Part shown: positions 30,151 through 37,994 of the stretch, one piece after another
How positions within the stretch are numbered: position 1 is the first letter of the stretch
Layout: each line of letters begins with the position of its first letter
Assembly: GCA_016709545.1 (NCBI GenBank)
Contig: JADJMO010000004.1
Location: 558,001 to 622,000 of the forward strand
Reading direction: 5' to 3'
Length of the DNA stretch: 64,000 nt
Source: Myxococcales bacterium
GTDB taxonomy: Bacteria > Myxococcota_A > Polyangia > Polyangiales > JADJMO01
The notes under the pieces: generated by a model
Told to the model about the DNA's origin: nothing
Seen by the model: the letters and a program-made list of their open reading frames with translations, nothing else
Databases searched by the model: none
Program-made: the position numbers and the translations under genes

Positions 30151-30870
30151 TCAGCAGTCGTATCCGAGACATAGACTGTCGGCCCGCTGGACCGGCAACG
30201 TGCCGTTCTCGCACGATCCGTTTGCGTAGAATCGCTTGTAGCAGAATGCACAGGTCACGCCGCAGCTGCAGCTGTCCCTGTCCCAGTCGATGAACATGCC
30301 GTCGGTGCCCGAGTACGATCCGCCACTATAGCCTGGCCAGTAGGACTGCACCCAGTGTCGCCAGGTTGCACCGCAGTTCTGCCAGCTCTTCTGGCTGGCG
30401 GAGCAAGACCAGTGGTCCTGGCAAGAAGGACACTTGATCTCCTTGCGTGGGTAGTCGCTCAGAGACACCGTCCCCGTGCCCAGAAGACAGAGCATGGTGT
30501 TGGCGATGAAGCCGCAGCCCGTCGCATCGGTTGTGTTCTGCCACATCCACAGCGAGGAGGCGTCAGCGCAACCCGTGTCGATGGTCACGACGGATGCCTT
30601 GTTGATTGCGAGACCTTCACCAGAGGATTGCGGTGTCTTCGGGGCCGCGATCGCGCGTCGACGGGCTTCGGCCATCTCTGCGACGACTGCGCGAGACACG
30701 AGCTGCTCCGTCACCACTTGTGTGCCGTTCGGAGCAATTCGAATGATTGTCTGATGAACCTGCTCTTCCTCGGCAACCTTGGGAAGCTGTTCGCCGGTCT
30801 CGGTGCTTGGTTCCACGGCGCACCCCAGAAGCAAGAGCGGGACGATGACAGTCACGGCGCGGTATTGCAT
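30151..30870 (-). CDS. Cys-rich secreted lipoprotein of lower GC
   Basis: A 239-residue lipoprotein (MQYRAVTVIVPLLLLGC). An N-terminal helical part (EEEQVHQTIIRIAPNGTQVV) is followed by a compact Cys- and Trp-rich domain with about 16 cysteines (CPSCQDHWSCSASQKSWQNC ... DSCSCGVTCAFCYKRFY). Myxobacterial secreted proteins often have such domains, but I recognise no family. A strong Shine-Dalgarno (AAGGAGG) lies five bases before the ATG, unlike most neighbours. Base composition is clearly lower in GC (three hand-counted 60-base lines in this stretch gave 60-63%), which fits transfer or a different genomic origin. Confidence 0.7.
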   Translation of the reverse strand: MQYRAVTVIVPLLLLGCAVEPSTETGEQLPKVAEEEQVHQTIIRIAPNGTQVVTEQLVSRAVVAEMAEARRRAIAAPKTPQSSGEGLAINKASVVTIDTGCADASSLWMWQNTTDATGCGFIANTMLCLLGTGTVSLSDYPRKEIKCPSCQDHWSCSASQKSWQNCGATWRHWVQSYWPGYSGGSYSGTDGMFIDWDRDSCSCGVTCAFCYKRFYANGSCENGTLPVQRADSLCLGYDC

Positions 30871-31150
30871 GAGGGCCTCCTTGGCTCAGCGGGTCATGTT
30901 GCCCGCTCACTGGCACCTAGGATGCCCGGGAAGACGTGCCAATGATCCGGAACATGGACTCACCAACAATCGCGCTTCCGCTGAGTATCCGGAACCGCTC
31001 GCGCTCAGCTTGTTGCAGGATTTGTCGAGAAATCGTGCCAAACCGTGCTCGCCGTCATGGCACCCGACCGCGATTGCTGCACGTCCACAAAGACGCCAAT
31101 GCCGCCAACGGTTGCCCGTTGACGGCATTGAATGAATCGGAGGTGCCCGA
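30871..31150 (-). other. Lower-GC intergenic region
   Basis: 280 bases between two minus-strand lipoprotein genes, without a plausible ORF. It holds the AAGGAGG leader of the downstream gene and the terminator hairpin at 31098-31129. At 30911-30925 the plus strand has TGGCAC and a GC twelve bases on, a partial sigma-54 match, but no gene follows it. Confidence 0.55.
31098..31129 (-). terminator. Rho-independent-like terminator
   Basis: Arms 31098-31111 (AATGCCGCCAACGG) and 31116-31129 (CCGTTGACGGCATT) pair over 14 positions around a TTGC loop. The single imperfect pair (31105/31122) is G-U when read as minus-strand RNA but C-A on the plus strand, so the structure serves the minus strand. It is 21 bases past the stop of the lipoprotein gene and followed by GGCGTCTTTGTGG. 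Confidence 0.7.
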
Positions 31151-32014
31151 TCAGCCGCCGTCGGCAGCTGCGTCCGAGGCAGCGTCCGAAGCGCCATCGC
31201 TCGCGGCGCCGTCGCTCGCGGCGCTATCGCTCGCGCTGTCCGTGGGGGCGTCGGTGCCAGCGTCGGTCGGCGTTGGCTTGGCGATGTCCGCCTTGCTCCA
31301 GTCGCCGTTGTCACGGCACGCACCGCGGAACAGGTAGGTCACGTCGATGCAGTTGGCGAACTTGGGATCGCCGGCGCACTCCTGCGCGTCCTTGGATGCG
31401 ATGTCGTAGCAGGCGCCCTTGGGGCGCGCGGTGCCGCCCTTGTTCTGCACGTCGCTCACGCAGTTCTCGTACTGGCTCGTCGAGGGCGTGCGACCCGAGC
31501 CTGGGGTGGTGTCGCAATCGTCGGTCGTGCACACGGAGGCGATGCAGTCCGTGACGCAGCGGAAGGCCTTGCCGCACTTCCCAGTGGGGTCGATCTTCTG
31601 TGCACAAAGGCCGCGATCCGTGTAGCCACCCGGCGTCCACTCGTCGATCGTGCACTTGTAGCAAGCGGCGTACTTCGCCTTGGCGGCGTTGCAGGTCGTG
31701 GAGGTCGCAGCCGAGCCGAAGCAACCCGAGACGACAGCGTCGATGCCCTCGTCCGTACAGGTCGTCCGGCCAGGGTGATCCGTCGGGGCCTTGCACTCGA
31801 ATCCAGTGGCCAGCGGAGCCGGGCACGAGAGCGGAACTTCCGGGGTCCCGGTGTCGATCTTGCCCGTGTCGATCTTGCCAGTGTCGTCACCGGTCTCGGA
31901 CACGATGCCCGTGTCCTCGGAGGTGGCAGGCGGATCGTCGCTGCCACAACCAGTGAAGAGAGCAGCGCCACCGAGACCGGCGGCAAGGAGAACGAAGAAG
32001 GGGAGAGCTGCGGC
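31151..32014 (-). CDS. Asp/Thr-rich lipoprotein, start missing
   Basis: About 285 residues remain. The hydrophobic signal core (AALPFFVLLAAGLGGAALF) and lipobox (TGC) are present, but no start codon precedes them; the frame runs straight into hemW sequence. After DTGKIDTGKIDTGTPE (a repeated DTGKI unit) the mature protein has a cysteine-rich domain with about 17 cysteines (CNAAKAKYAACYKC, CGKAFRCVTDCIASVC). It ends in a disordered Asp/Ala/Ser tail. This is the usual design of myxobacterial surface lipoproteins. Only the first few residues are missing. The hairpin at 31098 probably ends its transcript. Confidence 0.7.
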   Translation of the reverse strand, partial: AAALPFFVLLAAGLGGAALFTGCGSDDPPATSEDTGIVSETGDDTGKIDTGKIDTGTPEVPLSCPAPLATGFECKAPTDHPGRTTCTDEGIDAVVSGCFGSAATSTTCNAAKAKYAACYKCTIDEWTPGGYTDRGLCAQKIDPTGKCGKAFRCVTDCIASVCTTDDCDTTPGSGRTPSTSQYENCVSDVQNKGGTARPKGACYDIASKDAQECAGDPKFANCIDVTYLFRGACRDNGDWSKADIAKPTPTDAGTDAPTDSASDSAASDGAASDGASDAASDAAADGG

Positions 32015-32017
32015 AGA

Positions 32018-33022
32018 GGGGGTGGCACGCCGTCGCTCTGGGCCCCGTGTTCGCTCGGCCGTGTGATCGACGCGCTGCGTGACTCGTTCCCCGTCACCGA
32101 CGACTTCGAGGTCACTGCCGAGTGCAACCCGAGCAGCTTCGACGCCGAGGTGGTGGGTGGACTTTCTGTCGCAGGGGTCCACCGCTTCTCGATCGGCGTG
32201 CAGTCGCTGGACGGAGCACAGCTGAAGCACCTCGGCCGCCTGCACGGCATCGAGGGCGCGCTCGCGTCGGTCGAGGCCGCGGTGGAGAGCGGCGCGCGGG
32301 TCTCGGCCGATCTCATCTTCGGGCTGCCGGATCAGTCGCCGGGAGAAGCCGCCGAGCACGCCGGTGCGCTCGTGGATCTGGGGCTCGATCACCTGTCGGC
32401 GTACGCCCTCACCATCGAGCCGGGCACGCGGTTCGGGGAGCTCGCGCGGCGCGGTCGGCTGCCGCTCGCGACCGACGACGCCACGTGCGACGCGTTCCTC
32501 GCGGTCGAGGCGGCGCTCGCGGCGCGCGGCCTCGAACACTACGAGGTGTCGAACTACGCGCGCCCCGGGCAGGAGTCGCGGCACAACCTCGGCTACTGGC
32601 GCGGCGCCGCGTACATCGGCCTCGGCTGCGCGGCCGTAGGCTGCGGGCACTTCGCCGGCACGCCCGCCTCGGCGGTCCGCTACCGCAACGACACCGACCC
32701 CGCGCGCTACATGGAGAAGACGAGGGCGCTCGCCCTCGCGGAGCCCTCGGACGCCGACGGCCTCTCGCTCGAGCACGAGCACCTCGACGCCGAGACGCTG
32801 CTCCGCGAGCGGATCATGCTGGGCCTCCGGCTCGCGGAGGGGCTCGATCTCGCGGCGGCCGCGGTCGCCCTCGGGCTGTCGCCGGACGAGGTGTGGTCCA
32901 CCCGAAAGGCCACGATCGAGCGGATGTCCCGCGACGGCGATCTGGTCGTCGAGGGCACCACGTTGACGGTCGCCCGCGACCGCCGCCTGCGCACCGACGG
33001 CCTCGCTGCCCGCCTGTTCTAG
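32018..33022 (+). CDS. hemW: HemW-type radical SAM protein, 5'-truncated
   Basis: The remaining 335 residues align with HemW (formerly annotated as oxygen-independent coproporphyrinogen III oxidase), a heme chaperone of the radical SAM family. It begins abruptly inside the conserved GGGTPSLW motif and continues with TAECNPSSFD, RFSIGVQSLDGAQLKHLGR, ADLIFGLPDQSPGE, LDHLSAYALTIEPGT, EHYEVSNYARPG and the C-terminal HemN-C domain. About 55-60 N-terminal residues, including the CxxxCxxC cluster ligands, are absent, so as written it cannot bind its Fe-S cluster. Upstream bases belong to the divergent lipoprotein. Its TAG overlaps the convergent NifU-type gene. Deletion, or a wrong join in assembly, explains this best. 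Confidence 0.85.
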   Translation, partial: GGGTPSLWAPCSLGRVIDALRDSFPVTDDFEVTAECNPSSFDAEVVGGLSVAGVHRFSIGVQSLDGAQLKHLGRLHGIEGALASVEAAVESGARVSADLIFGLPDQSPGEAAEHAGALVDLGLDHLSAYALTIEPGTRFGELARRGRLPLATDDATCDAFLAVEAALAARGLEHYEVSNYARPGQESRHNLGYWRGAAYIGLGCAAVGCGHFAGTPASAVRYRNDTDPARYMEKTRALALAEPSDADGLSLEHEHLDAETLLRERIMLGLRLAEGLDLAAAAVALGLSPDEVWSTRKATIERMSRDGDLVVEGTTLTVARDRRLRTDGLAARLF

Positions 33023-33285
33023 TCGACTCGCAGCGCGCCCTGGGGCACCGTCCAGCCGCTCGTGACCTCGAGGTTGCTCTTCAACCCTGCGGCCCGGAGC
33101 GCCGGCTCGATGACCTCGCTGATGGTCGTGCGGGTCCCCGGACACCCGGCGCAGGCGCCGGCCAGGTGCAGCTGGAGCACGCCATCGGCCCGGGGAACCA
33201 CGAACACGACGCCGCCGTCCGCCTCCACCAGGGGGGCGATCGCTTCGCGCAGCGCGCGAGTCACCGGCTCGGGCACGTCGGTCAA
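33019..33285 (-). CDS. NifU C-terminal-type Fe-S scaffold protein
   Basis: An 88-residue protein consisting only of the NifU C-terminal (Nfu) domain: LREAIAPLVEADGGVVFVV, then LAGACAGCPGTRTTISEVIE. The C-x2-C pair (CAGC) binds a transient Fe-S cluster for transfer to target proteins. Length and motif agree with stand-alone Nfu proteins. The start is TTG 33285 (TTG ACC GAC GTG), seven bases after a TACGGT box and without Shine-Dalgarno. It is convergent with hemW, sharing the CTAG at their stops. It may supply Fe-S clusters generally; a specific link to HemW is only positional. Confidence 0.88.
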   Translation of the reverse strand: MTDVPEPVTRALREAIAPLVEADGGVVFVVPRADGVLQLHLAGACAGCPGTRTTISEVIEPALRAAGLKSNLEVTSGWTVPQGALRVD

Positions 33286-33292
33286 CCGTGCG

Positions 33293-33298
33293 ACCGTA
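33293..33298 (-). promoter_or_regulatory. Putative -10 box, NifU-type gene
   Basis: TACGGT on the minus strand, seven bases before TTG 33285. This spacing predicts transcription starting at the start codon. Confidence 0.4.
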
Positions 33299-33328
33299 CC
33301 ACACCAGCCTGCGGCCGACCGGTCCTGC

Positions 33329-33358
33329 TTTACGCCCCCCGGCCGGATTCGATAGCCT
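33329..33358 (+). promoter_or_regulatory. Putative promoter of the FHA-FHA genes
   Basis: TTTACG (33329-33334), 18 bases, TAGCCT (33353-33358), then 12 bases to GTG 33371. Four of six -35 bases match TTGACA. The predicted leader is about five bases. Confidence 0.4.
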
Positions 33359-33370
33359 GGGATCCCGTCC

Positions 33371-34242
33371 GTGGCCCGCTATCGACTCCGGCTGCTCCTC
33401 CAGGAGTTCGATCTTCCCCAGGGGGAGACCGTGCTGGGGCGGAGCCCCGAGTGCCAGGTCACCATCGACGATCCCCTCGTCTCCCGCGAGCACGCCAAGA
33501 TCATCGTGCAGGACGACACCGTCGTCTGCCGCGACTCGGCAGTCGCAACGGCAGCAAGGTCAACGGTGTGCCCTTGCGCGGCGAGATCCCACTCAACGAC
33601 GGCGACCGCATCCGCATCGGCAACCAGGAGATCGTCTTCACCAAGGTGGTCGTGCCGCGACGCCCCGGGCGCCCGACCGGCAGCCTCCGCCACTGCCAGA
33701 AGTGCCAGACCCCTTACGTGGCCGAGGCCCCGCAGTGCCCGAACTGCGGCTATGCCCCGGGCGCCGAGGACACGCTGAGCGGCGCACCGCGCCCTGGCAA
33801 CCTCGATCGCGAGGCGTGGAGCCTGCAGATGCAGATGGAGCTGCTCGAGCGCGCGCTCACCCTCGGGCGCACCAGCGACGCCGATCGCGTCATGGGCCGC
33901 ATGGCGATCGCGATCGACGAGCGGCTCGCGCAGGGAATGACCGTCGATCCCCCGAAGCTGCTGCCCACGCTGGTCGGCGCGGTGCGCCTGGCCGCGGCGC
34001 AGGGCGAGGCGCAGTGGCTCCGCTGGGCCCTCGGGCTCCTCTCGAAGGCCGAGTGCCCGCCGAGCCGCGAGCTCGCCGAGGCCGTGGGCCGCGTGCCTCC
34101 CATCGTGCTCGAGGGCTGCGAGAGCATCCACGAGGTGGTGGCCTCGCTCGACCCGAGCAAGCTCGACGAGCCGGCCCGCGCCGCGCTCGCGGTGCTCGTC
34201 GAGATCGCCGCCAAGGTCGGGGCCAAGAGGAGCGAGAGCTGA
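33371..34242 (+). CDS. FHA domain protein with zinc ribbon, frameshifted
   Basis: About 290 residues. The N-terminal FHA domain, which binds phosphothreonine peptides, shows VLGRSPECQVTIDDPLVSRE and, after the frame break, GSRNGSKVNGVPL. A zinc ribbon follows (HCQKCQTPYVAEAPQCPNCG: two C-x2-C pairs). The C-terminal 150 residues are an all-helical domain (LQMQMELLERALTLGRTSDA) that I do not recognise but that also occurs in the next gene. The frameshift at about 33530-33540 removes a base just before GSRNG. Start GTG 33371. Its TGA shares one base with the ATG of the second FHA gene (TGATG). It is probably a phospho-dependent partner of the kinase at 35149. Confidence 0.8.
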
Positions 34243-35102
34243 TGCGCTTTCGCCTCAAATACCTGCGCCACGACCTCGAGCTCTCCCCCGGCACCTTCGC
34301 CATCGGACGGTCGGCCGAGTGCCAGCTGTCGCTCGACGACCCGCTGGTCTCGCGCAAGCACGCGAGCTTGCTGGTCGACGAAGATTTCGTGTGGGTCGAG
34401 GACGCGGGCAGCCGCAACGGCGTGCTCGTCAACGGCATCCGCATCGACCGGCGCACGCGCCTCGACGACGGCGACCGCATCACCATCGGCCAGCAGGAGA
34501 TGGTGCTGAGCGCGGTCACGGCCAACGACGGTCGACCGAAGCCGCTCGCCTCGCAGGGCCACGCCACGCTCGTCACGATGCCGGTCGCCACGCGGCCGAC
34601 GCCGTTCGCAGGGCAGATCGAGTCCCCCCTCCAGCCCCTGCAGCCGGCCGAGGAGCACACCATCGAGCGGCCGCGGCGCGGGGAGGCGCTCAAGCTGCTC
34701 GGTGGCGTGGCCGAGAAGGCGCTCGCCCTCAACAACCCCGACGGCGCCGAGCGCCTGCTCACCAACGGCCTGCTCGAGATCCACACCGACCTGCGCTCCG
34801 GGAAGCAGGTGCCCGCCGACTCCATCGACCTCGCTGCCCGCTTCGCGGCGCGCCTCGCCGCCGGCACCGGCAAGGGCACGTGGGGGGACTACACCATCGA
34901 GCTCTACGCGCTCTCGGGGAGCATCCCGCCGCCCGCCGTCGTGGACGAGCTCTACGCCGCTGCGCACAAGATGCGCGGCTTCGATCTCACCCGGTTTCGC
35001 GCCTATCTCACGGCGGTCCTGCGCCGCGAAGCGCTGAGCCCGACCGAACGCTTCGTCGTGCAGCGGCTCGAGAGCCTCGAGCGCCTCCTCGCCAGCCGGT
35101 AG
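34242..35102 (+). CDS. FHA domain protein, paralogue of the preceding gene
   Basis: 286 residues, intact. The FHA domain (residues about 1-90) has FAIGRSAECQLSLDDPLVSR, KHASLLV and GSRNGVLVNG, that is, all phosphopeptide-contact residues (GR, S, SRxxH, N). A linker (about 95-145) leads to a helical C-terminal domain (LKLLGGVAEKALALNNPDGA ... FVVQRLESLERLLASR). Its helix pattern matches the C-terminal domain of the upstream protein; the zinc ribbon is missing here. The two genes look like an old tandem duplication. Overlaps the upstream stop (TGATG) and ends 46 bases before the kinase gene. Confidence 0.85.
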   Translation: MRFRLKYLRHDLELSPGTFAIGRSAECQLSLDDPLVSRKHASLLVDEDFVWVEDAGSRNGVLVNGIRIDRRTRLDDGDRITIGQQEMVLSAVTANDGRPKPLASQGHATLVTMPVATRPTPFAGQIESPLQPLQPAEEHTIERPRRGEALKLLGGVAEKALALNNPDGAERLLTNGLLEIHTDLRSGKQVPADSIDLAARFAARLAAGTGKGTWGDYTIELYALSGSIPPPAVVDELYAAAHKMRGFDLTRFRAYLTAVLRREALSPTERFVVQRLESLERLLASR

Positions 35103-35112
35103 CGGCGGGGGC

Positions 35113-35140
35113 TTTTCCGGTTCCCCGGCGCGGGTATGCT
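35113..35140 (+). promoter_or_regulatory. Putative promoter of the kinase gene
   Basis: TTTTCC (35113-35118), 16 bases, TATGCT (35135-35140), ending eight bases before GTG 35149. TATGCT is the best -10 match seen in the window. Leaderless transcription is predicted. Confidence 0.45.
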
Positions 35141-35148
35141 GCCCGGGC

Positions 35149-37284
35149 GTGGCCGAGGGACCTGCACAGAAACCGAGCCAGTCGCGGCTCGGAGCGATTC
35201 CGGGCGGTCGTGCGTTCGGGCCGTGGCTGCTCGTGGAGCGGCTCGCCATCGGGGGCACCGCCGACGTGTTCCTCGGTCGCCGCGTCGACGCCGCGCCCGA
35301 CGCTCCGCTCGTCGTGGTCAAGCGCCTCTTGCCTTCGCTGCGCCACGACGCGACCGCCCGCGAGTCGTTCGTGGAGGAGGCCGCGCTGCACGCCAAGGTC
35401 GTGCACCCCAACGTCGTGCGCTGCCTCGAGTCCGGCGAGGTGGACGGCGAACCCTCCCTCGCGCTCGAGCACATCGCGGGCGTCGACCTGCACCGCGTGC
35501 TCGCGATCGGCCAGGCGCGTCGGCGCCCTCGCGCCGCCGCTCGCCGCGTTCCTCGCGCGCGAGATGCTGGCCGCGCTCGGCGCCGTGCACGCCGTGGGGA
35601 TCGTCCACCGCGACGAGCCCTCCAACGTGTACCTGGGCCAGCGCGGCGAGGTGAAGCTCGGCGACTTCGGCATCGCCAGGTGGGCGCCGCCCGCGCGGCC
35701 GCGATCCGGGGGAAATATGCCTACCTCGCGCCCGAGCAGGTGGCCTCGGAGGCCGTCGATCACCGCGCCGATCTGTTCGCCGTCGCCAACGTGCTCTGCG
35801 AGATGATGCTGGCGCGGCCGCTGTTCCCGGGCTCCGGGCAGCTCGCGGTGCTGCTCGCGATCCGCGACGTGCGCATCGACGCGCTCGAGCAGCCCTCGGC
35901 GATCCCCCCTGCCCTCGTCACGGTCCTGCGCCGCGCGCTCGCCCGCGCCCCCGAGGCCCGCTTCCCCGACGCGGCCGCGTTCGACGCCGCGCTCGGGCCG
36001 TGGGCCTGGCAAGAAGAGGTCACCGCGCGTCGCGAGATCGAGAAGCTCGTGCGCTGGACCCGCGACGCCTCCACGGAGCTCCGCGCCGTCGGCGAGCACC
36101 CGGATCAGAAGGCGCCGCTCCTCTCGCTCGCGCCGCCGTCCTCGGTGCCGATCTCGCGCCTCGCCACGCCGGTGCAGCCGATCCCTTCGCTGTCGATGCC
36201 GCGCCCGGCGCTCGAGCTCGACTCCGATGCGTTCCACGTCCCCGCGCGCGATCCGGCCTCGTTCGTCGAGCCGAAGCCCACCGTCGTGGCGGCTTCCACC
36301 GCGCCGTTCACGCCGATCCCCTCGCGCGTGCGCACCACCGATGGGCGGCTCCTCGGCCCCTTCGCCTACGCGAAGCTGGTCGAGCTCGTGGCCACCGGCA
36401 AGCTCGGCGGCGCCGACGAGGTGGACTTCATGGGCACGGGCTTCGTCGCGCTCGCGGACATCGACGAGCTCGCCCGCCACCTCGCGCCGCGCAGCACGGT
36501 CACCCGCCAGCTCGAGGGACCGGGCACGCCCGACTGGCACGGCGTCGTGCAGGAGCCCTCCGACGACACCACGCTCCCGACGAGCACGAGCCTCGATCCC
36601 GGGGTCGCGCGCGCGCTCTCGTTCGTGGCCACGCGCCGCGCGACCGGCGTGCTCATCGCGCAGGAGCCGCGTCGTCGCAAGGAGATCTACTTCGTCAACG
36701 GCCGCATGTTCCACGCGGCGACGAGCGAGTCGAGCGAGCTCACCGGCGAGTACCTTGTCGCGCGCGGCCTGCTCGATCGCAGCGATCTCGACTTCGCGCT
36801 CGCCGTGTTGCCGCGCTTCGACGGCCGCCTCGGCGAGGCGTTGACCACGCTCGGCCTCGTCGAGCCCGTGAAGATGTTCCGCCTGCTCGAGGACCTCAAC
36901 CGCGATCGCCTGCTCGATCTCTTCCGGTGGACCGAGGGCGAGCTCTCGTTCTACGACGGCGCGCAGCCCGGGAAGGTCGATTTCCCGCTCGATCTGCTGA
37001 TCGGCCCCATCGTCGAGTCCGGCGTGGGCGGCGTGCTGTCCGACGCCGAGGCCGAGGGTCGCGCGAGCCGCTGGGGCAAGCGGCGCATCCAGCCCGCCGA
37101 GGCCACCTCGGGGCTGCACGACGCGGGCTGGTCGGCGGTCGTGCTGCACACGCTCGTCTGCACGCGCGGCGGAGTGGGCTACGGCTCGCTCGTGTCGGCG
37201 CTCTGCCACGATGGCCTGCGCCCCGCCGCCGCGGTCCGGGCCATCGAGACCGCCCGCCTCGCGCGCCTCCTCGAGTGGGCCTGA
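35149..37284 (+). CDS. Ser/Thr kinase with C-terminal DUF4388-like domain, frameshifted
   Basis: About 710 residues. Kinase domain at about 25-290: the glycine loop LAIGGTADVFLG, VVVKRLLP (Lys), then IVHRDEPSNVYLG, DFGIAR and GKYAYLAPEQ. The catalytic loop is one residue shorter than the usual HRD-x4-N, and the Lys/Ser after HRD is missing. Two frame breaks fall in the kinase domain, near 35514-35522 and 35680-35705. Residues about 410-460 (RVRTTDGRLLGPFAYAKLVE) look like a GYF_2-type module, and the C-terminal 200 residues (ARALSFVATRRATGVLIAQE) resemble DUF4388/PATAN domains. Myxobacterial kinases often have this layout. Follows the FHA pair and precedes a Crp/Fnr regulator. Confidence 0.78.
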   Translation: MAEGPAQKPSQSRLGAIPGGRAFGPWLLVERLAIGGTADVFLGRRVDAAPDAPLVVVKRLLPSLRHDATARESFVEEAALHAKVVHPNVVRCLESGEVDGEPSLALEHIAGVDLHRVLAIGQARRRPRAAARRVPRARDAGRARRRARRGDRPPRRALQRVPGPARRGEARRLRHRQVGAARAAAIRGKYAYLAPEQVASEAVDHRADLFAVANVLCEMMLARPLFPGSGQLAVLLAIRDVRIDALEQPSAIPPALVTVLRRALARAPEARFPDAAAFDAALGPWAWQEEVTARREIEKLVRWTRDASTELRAVGEHPDQKAPLLSLAPPSSVPISRLATPVQPIPSLSMPRPALELDSDAFHVPARDPASFVEPKPTVVAASTAPFTPIPSRVRTTDGRLLGPFAYAKLVELVATGKLGGADEVDFMGTGFVALADIDELARHLAPRSTVTRQLEGPGTPDWHGVVQEPSDDTTLPTSTSLDPGVARALSFVATRRATGVLIAQEPRRRKEIYFVNGRMFHAATSESSELTGEYLVARGLLDRSDLDFALAVLPRFDGRLGEALTTLGLVEPVKMFRLLEDLNRDRLLDLFRWTEGELSFYDGAQPGKVDFPLDLLIGPIVESGVGGVLSDAEAEGRASRWGKRRIQPAEATSGLHDAGWSAVVLHTLVCTRGGVGYGSLVSALCHDGLRPAAAVRAIETARLARLLEWA

Positions 37285-37295
37285 GCGGAGGTCTC

Positions 37296-37324
37296 TTCAC
37301 CGGGGCGCGTGCTTCGGCTACGTT
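37296..37324 (+). promoter_or_regulatory. Putative promoter of the Crp/Fnr gene
   Basis: TTCACC (37296-37301), 17 bases, TACGTT (37319-37324), ending ten bases before ATG 37335. No Shine-Dalgarno is seen. Confidence 0.4.
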
Positions 37325-37334
37325 GGCCGCTGCG

Positions 37335-37994
37335 ATGGAAGATCTCGGCGCCTCTCCCGATCCACGGTTGCTCGAGAAGTTCGGCCGGAGGTTCGTCGCG
37401 GGGGACGTCCTGTTCCGCGAGGGTGACGTCGGCAACGAGGCCTTCCTGCTGCAAGAGGGTCGGGTGCGTCTCTTGAAGCGGGTGCGCACCGTCGAGCGCT
37501 CGCTGATGGTGCTCAAGCCGGGCGATCTGTTCGGCGAGTCGGCGCTCGTGCCCGGCGCCACGCGCTCCTCGACGGCGGTCGCGCTCACCGACGGCATCGC
37601 CCTCGCGCTCGCCGAGTCCACGTTCCGCGCGCTCCTGCAGAACAACAGCGCGATCGCCGCGCGCGTGCTCACCCAGCTCGTGCGTCGCCTGCGCGACCTC
37701 GAGGATCAGATCGAGCTGATGATGATCCGCGACACCCAGAGCAAGGTGGTGAGCGCGCTCCTCAAGCTCGCCGCGGGCCGCTCGGGCGCGGCGATCGGCG
37801 TCTCGCCGATGGACCTCTCGTCGCGCGTGGGCCTCGACATCGACACGGTCAAGCGCGCGGTCCAGCAGCTGCGCGACGGCGGCTACGTCCGCATCGCGGA
37901 CGAGCGCCTCGAGATCCCCGACGCCGATGCGTTGCGCAAGCTGTACACGCTGCTCGGCGTCAAGGACGAGGTGGCGGGCGAACCTACTCGGTGA
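37335..37994 (+). CDS. Crp/Fnr-family transcription regulator
   Basis: 219 residues, intact. The N-terminal cNMP-type beta-barrel contains LFREGDVGNEAFLLQEGRVR and FGESALVPGATRSSTAVALT; the latter is close to a cyclic-nucleotide phosphate cassette (FGE..AL...R-S). A long dimerisation helix follows (VLTQLVRRLRDLEDQIELMM), then a winged helix-turn-helix (MDLSSRVGLDIDTVKRAVQQ, LRDGGYVRIADERLEI). It lacks the N-terminal cysteines of oxygen-sensing Fnr. Probable role: DNA-binding regulator controlled by a cyclic nucleotide or other small ligand. It begins 50 bases after the kinase gene and its 3' end overlaps the convergent Asp-box gene by 11 bases. Confidence 0.87.
   Translation: MEDLGASPDPRLLEKFGRRFVAGDVLFREGDVGNEAFLLQEGRVRLLKRVRTVERSLMVLKPGDLFGESALVPGATRSSTAVALTDGIALALAESTFRALLQNNSAIAARVLTQLVRRLRDLEDQIELMMIRDTQSKVVSALLKLAAGRSGAAIGVSPMDLSSRVGLDIDTVKRAVQQLRDGGYVRIADERLEIPDADALRKLYTLLGVKDEVAGEPTR

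Noticed and set aside
30911..30925. Sigma-54 promoter TGGCAC-CTAGG-ATGC on the plus strand
   Set aside because: The -12 element is imperfect and no plus-strand gene follows for over a kilobase.
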